DNA of 6,399 nt from Bacillota bacterium. GTDB lineage: Bacteria > Bacillota > Clostridia > Christensenellales > Borkfalkiaceae. The stretch covers positions 1 through 6,399 of the forward strand of contig JAEYEN010000113.1 of assembly GCA_023403375.1 (NCBI GenBank). The letters are read 5' to 3'. Position 1 is the first letter of the stretch, and every line of letters starts with the position of its first letter. A model generated the notes under the pieces. It ran no database searches. It was given only the letters and a program-made list of their open reading frames with translations, and was not told the origin of the DNA. Of this stretch, positions 1 to 4,751 are shown in pieces. The translations under genes were made by a program, and so were the position numbers.

Positions 1-1
1 T

Positions 2-148
2 TTCCAGATAGGCTATATCAGAGCGGCGGGACTTATCGACAAAATGGAAGATTATGGCTTTATCTCGGCGCACGAAGGCAGTAAGGCGAGAGAAGTGTTT
101 ATCACGAGAGAAGAATTTGAAGACAAGTTCGGACCTATGGCAGACTAA
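2..148 (+). CDS. ftsK: FtsK/SpoIIIE DNA translocase, C-terminal end (partial)
   Basis: This is the 3' end of a gene whose start lies before the window; 48 residues and a TAA stop are visible. The peptide opens FQIGYIRAAGLIDKMEDYGF and continues with HEGSKAREVFIT, which is the typical winged-helix gamma domain of FtsK/SpoIIIE. In this family the gamma domain reads short oriented DNA motifs (KOPS or SRS) and steers the hexameric AAA+ motor that pumps chromosomal DNA through the division or sporulation septum. The motor and membrane domains are outside the window. Whether the vegetative FtsK or the sporulation SpoIIIE name fits better cannot be judged from this fragment. The family call is firm because the GYxRAAxLID and GSKxREV blocks are both present. 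The stop codon lies inside the first copy of a 12-bp direct repeat. Confidence 0.93.
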   Translation, partial: FQIGYIRAAGLIDKMEDYGFISAHEGSKAREVFITREEFEDKFGPMAD

Positions 149-179
149 AAAAGCGGACGATTTAATCGGCAGACTAAAA
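139..179. repeat. 12-bp direct repeat spanning the ftsK stop
   Basis: GGCAGACTAAAA occurs exactly at 139-150, where it encodes the last residues and the stop of ftsK, and again at 168-179 in the spacer. Seventeen bases (151-167) separate the copies. It looks like a small local duplication of the gene end. No function is evident. Confidence 0.6.
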
Positions 180-207
180 GAATAGTTTTCGTTTCGGCTG
201 TTAAAAA

Positions 208-255
208 ATGAGTTTTCCGTTATGTGCGGGTTATAAATTTCCGACTGCGGGTTAA
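208..255 (+). other. Possible 15-codon leader ORF, weak
   Basis: An ATG at 208 opens a 15-residue frame, MSFPLCAGYKFPTAG, ending in TAA at 253-255. It lies wholly in the loop of the inverted repeat at 186-275. It is internally repetitive: FPLCAG is followed by FPTAG, and the DNA copies differ by an in-frame three-base indel. There is no recognisable Shine-Dalgarno upstream; the preceding bases are GGCTGTTAAAAA. A frame this short arises easily by chance, so translation is doubtful. It is recorded because of its position and internal repeat, not because coding is shown. Confidence 0.12.
214..254. repeat. Direct repeat TTTCCG..TGCGGGTTA, two copies
   Basis: TTTCCG followed by TGCGGGTTA occurs twice: 214-219 with 225-233, and 238-243 with 246-254. 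The inner spacers are five and two bases. The TGCGGGTTA blocks are 21 bases apart, the same step as the first tandem units at 275-316. Two copies could be a paired protein-binding site or a duplication trace. Confidence 0.5.
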
Positions 256-274
256 GAAGCCGAAAAAAACGAAA

Positions 275-390
275 ATATTTACAAAGATTTATTAAAGAAT
301 TACAAAGATTTATTTAAGATTTACAAAAATTTTTTTATAAATATCTGCAAAAATTTTATTTATAAATATTTACGAGAATTTGATTTATAA
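275..390. repeat. Degenerate AT-rich tandem repeat, five units, upstream of rimO
   Basis: Five imperfect units follow head to tail at 275-295, 296-316, 317-340, 341-365 and 366-390, of 21, 21, 24, 25 and 25 bases. They share a core close to TTTACAAARATTT followed by an A/T tail ending in ATAA in the last three. The last two units match at 20 of 25 positions by hand alignment. The array ends at the rimO Shine-Dalgarno. It also creates staggered promoter-like hexamers, for example TTTACA (278-283), 17 bases, TACAAA (301-306). Units are too short and diverged for a CRISPR array and no dyad is shared. An A-tract upstream element, a regulator-binding array or neutral slippage product are all possible. 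Confidence 0.65.
278..306 (+). promoter_or_regulatory. Candidate sigma-A-type promoter for rimO-pgsA, weak
   Basis: TTTACA (278-283) matches the -35 consensus TTGACA at five of six positions. Seventeen bases later TACAAA (301-306) matches TATAAT at four of six. The hexamers belong to the tandem repeat, and further TATAAA boxes occur at 336-341 and 361-366 without good -35 partners. In such AT-rich DNA this is only a candidate, but rimO needs a promoter either here or from ftsK read-through. Confidence 0.25.
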
Positions 391-404
391 GGAACAGACG
401 ACAA

Positions 405-1721
405 ATGATTAGCGGAAAAAGGGTGGGCGTTATTTCACTCGGTTGCGACAAGAACAGGGTAGACACCGAAAAAATGCTTGCCATACTTAAACAAAGACAT
501 ACCCTGACAGGCGATATGGAGTCCGCGGACGTTATCGTTATAAACACCTGCGCGTTTTTAGAGAGTTCCAGAAAAGAAGCGATAGGCGAGATATTGCAGG
601 CGGGCGAACTTAAAAAACAGGGCAAAATAGAAAAAATAATCGTTACGGGGTGTCTTCCGCAAAAATTTATAGGCGACATTTACAAAGCGTTGCCGGAAGC
701 GGACGCGTTTTTGGGCGTTTCGGACTACGATAAAATTAACGGCGTGATAGACCAAATTTATACGGGCGAACGTGTGAATTCGGTAGGCGCGGCGGGGAAA
801 GAGAACGGAACGGACAGAGTGCTTACCACAAGCGGTTACGCATACCTTAAAATCGCGGACGGTTGCTCTAATCACTGTACGTATTGCCTTATTCCTAAAA
901 TAAGGGGCGCGTACCGTTCGGTGCCGAAAGCCGACCTTATAGCGGAAGCGCAGAAGTTGGGCGAGATAAACGAACTTATTTTAGTTGCGCAGGACGTTAC
1001 CAAGTACGGCGAAGATTTGCCAGAAAAAAGCAGTCTTCCCGATTTAATCAGAGCGTTATCCGCTTTAAGCAACGTTAAAGGAATAAGACTACTGTATTGC
1101 TATCCCGAAAACATAACCGACGAACTTATCCGCGAGTTTCAGGGGAACGCCAAAATGATACGTTACATAGACATACCCCTTCAACACGCCGACGATAAAA
1201 TATTAAAACTGATGAACCGCAAAGGCACGGGCGAAAGTTATCTTAACCTTATCGAAAGATTAAAACGCGAAGTGCAGGGCATTGCGATACGTTCCACTTT
1301 TATAACGGGCTTTCCGCAGGAAGGGGAAGAAGAGTTTTCGCGGCTTGTCGAGTTTTTGAAAAAAGCAAAACTGTTCAACGCAGGCTTTTTCAAATACAGC
1401 AGAGAAAAAGGCACTGCGGCGTATAATCTGGACGGACAGGTTAAGGCGTCGGAAAAGACAAAGCGGCTTAAAAAACTGTATTCCGTTCAGAAAAAAATAG
1501 TGAAAGAAAACGGAAAGGCGATGGTGGGCAGAATCTTCAAAGTATGCGTGGAAGGGTTTGACGAAAACAGTTTGACCTATTACGGGAGAGCCTACTTCAA
1601 CGCACCCGACGTGGACGGCAAAATTTATTTCTTCACGCAGGAAGAAGTAAAACTCGGCGAATTCGTAAACGTTAAAATATTAAAAGCGCAAGATTATGAC
1701 TTGTACGGAGAAACAATATGA
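405..1721 (+). CDS. rimO: Ribosomal protein S12 methylthiotransferase RimO
   Basis: This radical-SAM methylthiotransferase adds a methylthio group to the conserved aspartate of ribosomal protein S12 in the cytoplasm. The 438 residues match the usual length of about 440. Three domains are visible. The N-terminal UPF0004 domain (about 5-120) has cluster cysteines C14, C49 and C83 in SLGCDKNRVD, NTCAF and TGCLP. The radical-SAM core (about 140-370) has C154, C158 and C161 in ADGCSNHCTYC. A TRAM-like domain fills about 374-437. The SLGCxKNxVD start and RSVPKADL favour RimO over the tRNA enzymes MiaB and MtaB. The ATG at 405 is the first after an in-frame TGA (381-383) and is preceded by AAGGA (389-393) at eleven bases. 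The 3' end overlaps pgsA by ATGA, indicating translational coupling. No frameshift or missing catalytic residue is seen. Confidence 0.96.
   Translation: MISGKRVGVISLGCDKNRVDTEKMLAILKQRHTLTGDMESADVIVINTCAFLESSRKEAIGEILQAGELKKQGKIEKIIVTGCLPQKFIGDIYKALPEADAFLGVSDYDKINGVIDQIYTGERVNSVGAAGKENGTDRVLTTSGYAYLKIADGCSNHCTYCLIPKIRGAYRSVPKADLIAEAQKLGEINELILVAQDVTKYGEDLPEKSSLPDLIRALSALSNVKGIRLLYCYPENITDELIREFQGNAKMIRYIDIPLQHADDKILKLMNRKGTGESYLNLIERLKREVQGIAIRSTFITGFPQEGEEEFSRLVEFLKKAKLFNAGFFKYSREKGTAAYNLDGQVKASEKTKRLKKLYSVQKKIVKENGKAMVGRIFKVCVEGFDENSLTYYGRAYFNAPDVDGKIYFFTQEEVKLGEFVNVKILKAQDYDLYGETI
1707..1710 (+). promoter_or_regulatory. Ribosome-binding site of pgsA inside rimO
   Basis: GGAG lies in the last codons of rimO, seven bases before the pgsA ATG. 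Together with the ATGA overlap it fixes the pgsA start at 1718 and supports translational coupling. Confidence 0.75.
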
Positions 1722-2293
1722 ATCTTCCAAACAAACTGACTGTTTTAAGACTGATTTTAATACCCGTGTTTGCGGCGGTGTTTTACATAAGCGCCATACC
1801 GTATAACTTCCTTATAGCGGCGGTAATTTTCGCGGCGGCGGCGTTTACCGACTTTTTAGACGGGCACATCGCCAGAAAATATAATCTGGTAACCGACCTT
1901 GGAAAGTTTTTGGACCCCATTGCGGACAAAGTTCTGGTGTCCACCGCGCTTATAATTATGTTATTGCCGTTGAACGCGGTAATTCTCCCTTGGTATGCGG
2001 GGATTTTCGTTGCGGTGATTTTAGCGAGAGAACTTATCATAAGCGGCTTCCGTATGGTTGCGGCTTCTAAAAGCGTGGTGCTTGCGGCGGACAAGGCGGG
2101 CAAGATAAAAACCTTTGTGCAGGACGTTGCTATTCTGGTTTTGCTTGTGGGCGCTTCGTTAGACGCAGGGCTTTACTCGGTTACAAATATCGTCGGCATA
2201 TCCCTTTTGGGACTTGCAACGCTTTTGACTATAATTTCCGGCGCCGAATGTCTTATTAAAAACAGAGCGGTTTTAAGCGAGAAAAAGTCCTAA
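1718..2293 (+). CDS. pgsA: CDP-diacylglycerol-glycerol-3-phosphate 3-phosphatidyltransferase
   Basis: This membrane enzyme of phospholipid synthesis transfers the phosphatidyl group from CDP-diacylglycerol to glycerol 3-phosphate, giving phosphatidylglycerol phosphate. The 191 residues are normal for the family. The CDP-alcohol phosphatidyltransferase signature is complete: D45-x2-D48-G49-x2-A52-R53-x8-G62-x3-D66-x3-D70, which binds metal and the CDP moiety. Hydrophobic stretches near residues 8-24, 28-44, 72-92, 94-110, 128-148 and 153-175 fit a six-helix membrane protein. The N-terminal block MNLPNKLTVLRLILIP is characteristic of PgsA. Other CDP-alcohol transferases such as cardiolipin or phosphatidylserine synthases share the motif, but the N-terminus and the place beside cinA and recA favour PgsA. 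The start overlaps the rimO stop. Downstream the gene runs into an A-rich spacer with no visible terminator. Confidence 0.94.
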   Translation: MNLPNKLTVLRLILIPVFAAVFYISAIPYNFLIAAVIFAAAAFTDFLDGHIARKYNLVTDLGKFLDPIADKVLVSTALIIMLLPLNAVILPWYAGIFVAVILARELIISGFRMVAASKSVVLAADKAGKIKTFVQDVAILVLLVGASLDAGLYSVTNIVGISLLGLATLLTIISGAECLIKNRAVLSEKKS

Positions 2294-2328
2294 AATAAAA
2301 ATAAGAACAAATAAGAGTAATAGCATAG

Positions 2329-2334
2329 TATAAT
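2329..2334 (+). promoter_or_regulatory. TATAAT box, candidate promoter for cinA-recA
   Basis: A perfect -10 hexamer, TATAAT, lies about 87 bases before the cinA start. No good -35 is found: the best windows at 17-19 bases spacing are AACAAA, GAACAA and AGAACA. It is the most promoter-like signal in the spacer, but exact hexamers are expected in sequence this AT-rich. Confidence 0.35.
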
Positions 2335-2379
2335 TGCAATTAAAAGCAATAGCGAATTAAAATAATAGCAAATTAAAGC
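2332..2379. repeat. Three degenerate 16-bp tandem units upstream of cinA
   Basis: Units at 2332-2347 (AATTGCAATTAAAAGC), 2348-2363 (AATAGCGAATTAAAAT) and 2364-2379 (AATAGCAAATTAAAGC) follow without gaps. A partial relative, AATAGCATAGTAT, precedes them at 2319-2331. The spacer is otherwise A-rich low-complexity DNA. The style resembles the array before rimO, though unit and length differ. Confidence 0.55.
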
Positions 2380-2420
2380 AAAAAACACGAAAGAAAAACA
2401 GAACGGAAACAAAAAGTTTA

Positions 2421-3626
2421 ATGAAAACGTCGGTTATAACATTCAAAAAAATCGGCACGGACTTTCCGTCCGATTATATAAAAAACGCGATAGAAGAGAT
2501 TTGTTCGTGCGGAATGGACGTGGCAACCTTTTCCGTAATGGCGGACGACGACGCGGCGGCGTTCAGAAGGCGGCTGAGCGAGGAGCGTAACACCGCCGAT
2601 AATCTTATAGTTCTGGTGCCGTACGATATTTCTTTCGATATAAAATCCGAAATCGCCGAAGAGATGAATACCGATTTGACGGAAAACGAAACGGCGAAAG
2701 AGATTGTTCGGGCGCGCGGCGAAGAGATGTTTGAAGAATATTCCGAAAACTATTATTCTCTCCCGTCGGATGCGACGATAATACCCAACGACAACGGCGC
2801 GTTTCAAGGATTTATGTCGGAGGACGACGAGTTTACGCTCGTAGTTCTTCCGCAGGATTTTTCGGAACTGAAACCGATGATAAGCGGATACGTTTTGCCT
2901 TACTTCGATAAGAAATATAAAGCGGAGACGGACAAGTTTGTATTCAAATATCTGGGCGACGGCGCAGTGCTTAAAAATGCGTTGCTGAAAGCAGAAGACC
3001 TGTACGGAAAGCCGCTTAAAAAAAGTGTGCGCGGCAGGTATGACGATTATTTATGTAACGTTATATTCGGCGGAGCGGACGAAAAAAAGGAAAACGAAGT
3101 TAAAAGGTTTCTTGCGGAAACGCTGGGCGACGGAATGTACGCGCAGTTTGACACCACGCTTGGCGAAAGATTATTCGACCTTTTGAAATTAAGGTCGAAG
3201 CGCATTTCGGTTGCGGAGTCTTTTACGGGCGGAAGAGTGGTTTCCGCACTGATAGCGAACTCGGGCGCTTCGGAATTCGTTACGGAAGGCATAGTGGCGT
3301 ACAGTAACCTTTCCAAGATGAAACGGCTTGACGTAAAGAAAGAAGAACTTGCGGAGTTCGGGGCGGTGAGTTCCAGAGTGGCTTATAAAATGGCTGTGGG
3401 GTTGTTGCTTACGGGAGAATGCGATTTGGCGATTTCCACAACGGGTATTGCGGGACCCAGCAGCGATGACACAGATAAACCCGTTGGGCTTAATTATATA
3501 GGCGTCGGAACGAAAGACGGCGTTCACGTTTATAAGTTCGAACTTAAAGGCACAAGAGAAGAAATAACCGAAACGGCGAAAAATCACGCGTTGTTTCTGG
3601 CGATAAAAAAATTAAAAAATATATAA
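2421..3626 (+). CDS. cinA: CinA family protein: degenerate N-terminal domain, intact NMN deamidase domain
   Basis: The C-terminal half (about 250-401) is a PncC-type nicotinamide mononucleotide deamidase, which in this family converts NMN to nicotinate mononucleotide in pyridine nucleotide salvage. Its motifs are clear: AESFTGG (265-271), YSNLSK (294-299), TTGIAGP (340-346) and KPVG (353-356). The N-terminal half (about 1-165) aligns by outline with the MoCF-like CinA domain but its signatures are eroded. GTELLLGQ appears as GTDFPSDY, the GGLGPTxDD loop as VPYDISFDI (67-75), and the GTAPGF and LPGPPSEM blocks as NGAFQGF (125-131) and LPQDFSEL (143-150). A linker domain at about 172-250 is still recognisable. 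Overall length is near the usual 410-420, so this is divergence, not truncation. The ATG at 2421 has only a weak GGAA at twelve bases. recA follows after 16 bases. Deamidase activity is likely; N-terminal pyrophosphatase activity is doubtful. Confidence 0.9.
   Translation: MKTSVITFKKIGTDFPSDYIKNAIEEICSCGMDVATFSVMADDDAAAFRRRLSEERNTADNLIVLVPYDISFDIKSEIAEEMNTDLTENETAKEIVRARGEEMFEEYSENYYSLPSDATIIPNDNGAFQGFMSEDDEFTLVVLPQDFSELKPMISGYVLPYFDKKYKAETDKFVFKYLGDGAVLKNALLKAEDLYGKPLKKSVRGRYDDYLCNVIFGGADEKKENEVKRFLAETLGDGMYAQFDTTLGERLFDLLKLRSKRISVAESFTGGRVVSALIANSGASEFVTEGIVAYSNLSKMKRLDVKKEELAEFGAVSSRVAYKMAVGLLLTGECDLAISTTGIAGPSSDDTDKPVGLNYIGVGTKDGVHVYKFELKGTREEITETAKNHALFLAIKKLKNI
3533..3546. repeat. 14-bp perfect palindrome inside cinA, upstream of recA
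   Basis: TAAGTTCGAACTTA is a perfect palindrome within the cinA coding sequence, about 97 bases before the recA start. It contains GTTCGAAC, the reverse arrangement of the Gram-positive LexA box GAAC-N4-GTTC, so it is not a standard SOS operator. It may be only a codon coincidence. Confidence 0.3.
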
Positions 3627-3642
3627 TATAAAGGAAAAAATT

Positions 3643-4647
3643 ATGGACGAAAACAAAGCAAAAGCGCTTGACAGCGTTATGGTGCAAATCGAAAAACAAT
3701 ACGGTAAAGGCTCTATTATGAAGTTAGGGCAGACCGCGGGCGACACTACGGTAGAAGCGTTGCCTACGGGGTGCTTTGCGCTTGATTTAGCGATAGGTAT
3801 AGGCGGACTTCCGCGCGGCAGAATCGTGGAAATTTACGGACCCGAATCTTCGGGTAAAACCACCGTTGCGCTTCACTGTATTGCCGAAACGCAGAAATCG
3901 GGCGGCGTATGCGCGTTTATAGACGCGGAACACGCACTCGACCCCGTGTATTCCAAAAATCTCGGCGTTAATCTGGACGAGCTATACGTTTCTCAACCCG
4001 ATACGGGCGAACAGGCGCTTAACATTGCGGAAGCGCTCGTAAACAGCAAGGCGGTTGACCTTATAGTAATCGACTCGGTTGCAGCGCTTACCCCGAGAGT
4101 GGAAATCGAAGGCGAAATGGGCGACGCGGTAGTCGGCGCGCAGGCAAGACTTATGAGTCAGGCGTTAAGAAAACTTACGCCTATAACGGCAAAATCCAAG
4201 ACCTGCATAATATTCATCAACCAACTTCGTGAAAAAGTGGGCGTTATGTTCGGCAATCCCGAAGTTACCGCAGGCGGCAAAGCGCTTAAATTCTACGCAA
4301 GCGTGCGTATAGACGTAAGAAAGACCGACGCGCTTAAAGACGGCGGCGTTATGTACGGAAACCATACTAAGGCCAAAATCGTTAAAAACAAGGTCGCCCC
4401 GCCCTTTAAGACTGCGGAATTCGATATTATTTACGGCAAGGGCATTATCAATGAAAGTTGTCTGGTAGACCTTGGCGTGGAATACGGCGTGCTGAGTAAA
4501 AGCGGTTCGTGGTTTTCTTACGAAGACCAGAAAATCGCGCAGGGCAGAGAAAAGTGCGTGGATTATCTGATAAGCAATCCCGAAGTCGCTTCTAAAATAA
4601 AAGAAGAAATTACCGAAAAATATAAAAACGGCGGTTCGACAAAATAA
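3643..4647 (+). CDS. recA: Recombinase RecA
   Basis: RecA polymerises on single-stranded DNA, uses ATP to pair and exchange homologous strands, and as a filament stimulates LexA self-cleavage in the SOS response. The 334 residues carry every hallmark: Walker A GPESSGKT (66-73), Walker B LIVID (140-144), loop L1 around EGEMGD (156-161), and loop L2 around 195-210 with GVMFGNPEVTAGGKALKFY. K248 and K250 in IVKNKVAPPF match the conserved interface lysines. The C-terminal end KYKNGGSTK is short and lacks the acidic tail of E. coli RecA, which accounts for most of the length difference from 352 residues. The ATG has AAGGA (3631-3635) seven bases upstream. The 16-base gap after cinA leaves no room for a promoter, so recA is probably transcribed with cinA or from within it. 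No intein or frameshift is present. Confidence 0.98.
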   Translation: MDENKAKALDSVMVQIEKQYGKGSIMKLGQTAGDTTVEALPTGCFALDLAIGIGGLPRGRIVEIYGPESSGKTTVALHCIAETQKSGGVCAFIDAEHALDPVYSKNLGVNLDELYVSQPDTGEQALNIAEALVNSKAVDLIVIDSVAALTPRVEIEGEMGDAVVGAQARLMSQALRKLTPITAKSKTCIIFINQLREKVGVMFGNPEVTAGGKALKFYASVRIDVRKTDALKDGGVMYGNHTKAKIVKNKVAPPFKTAEFDIIYGKGIINESCLVDLGVEYGVLSKSGSWFSYEDQKIAQGREKCVDYLISNPEVASKIKEEITEKYKNGGSTK

Positions 4648-4672
4648 TATGCCCTATAAAAGGGGAAATACT

Positions 4673-4701
4673 TTGACAATCGACGCGTTTTAGGGTACAA
4701 T
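4673..4701 (+). promoter_or_regulatory. Strong sigma-A-type promoter of rny
   Basis: TTGACA (4673-4678, perfect -35), a 17-base spacer and TACAAT (4696-4701, five of six) form a near-consensus vegetative promoter in the recA-rny gap. Transcription should begin near 4708-4710, giving a leader of about 40 bases. It makes rny independent of recA transcription. Confidence 0.85.
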
Positions 4702-4712
4702 ATATATAGTAT

Positions 4713-4728
4713 AAAAACGTAAAAACGT
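4713..4728. repeat. Tandem AAAAACGT, two copies, in the rny leader
   Basis: AAAAACGT is repeated exactly at 4713-4720 and 4721-4728. AAACG (4715-4719) and CGTTT (4726-4730) can also pair as a five-base stem around six bases. It would lie in the 5' untranslated leader just before the ribosome-binding site. Function is unknown and chance is plausible. Confidence 0.35.
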
Positions 4729-4737
4729 TTAAATAAC

Positions 4738-4743
4738 AGGAGG
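4738..4743 (+). promoter_or_regulatory. Ribosome-binding site of rny, deciding its start
   Basis: A perfect AGGAGG eight bases before the ATG at 4752 fixes this start. The in-frame ATG at residue 12 has no Shine-Dalgarno and would trim the segment before the membrane helix. Confidence 0.85.
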
Positions 4744-4751
4744 GCAGTAAA

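Larger units (their letters stand above)
186..275. repeat. Bulged inverted repeat in the ftsK-rimO gap
   Basis: The left arm at 186-199 (TTTTCGTTTCGGCT) pairs with a right arm at 258-275 in two blocks: AGCCGAAA (258-265) and CGAAAA (270-275), with four A bases (266-269) bulged. This gives 14 potential base pairs around a 58-base loop. The loop is long for a terminator and no T tract follows, so it is not a standard intrinsic terminator. It could be a leader structure, a bounded mini-element or chance pairing in biased sequence. Pairing was worked out by eye with no folding energy. Confidence 0.4.

Noticed and set aside
158..168. CGATTTAATCG after ftsK as an intrinsic terminator
   Set aside because: The dyad has a one-base centre and cannot form a useful hairpin, and no T tract follows.
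275..390. Tandem units as a CRISPR array
   Set aside because: Units follow each other without unique spacers, are highly degenerate, vary in length and have no cas genes nearby.
149..404. Riboswitch or structured leader of a known class upstream of rimO
   Set aside because: I recognise no conserved core of a known riboswitch or T-box, and the second half of the gap is low-complexity A/T sequence.
767..782. CGAACGTGTGAATTCG in rimO as a LexA box
   Set aside because: The right half does not match GTTCG at the required spacing and the site is deep inside a coding region.
4652..4665. CCCTATAAAAGGGG after recA as a terminator hairpin
   Set aside because: Only four base pairs (CCCT with AGGG) and no following T tract; the rny promoter begins eight bases later.
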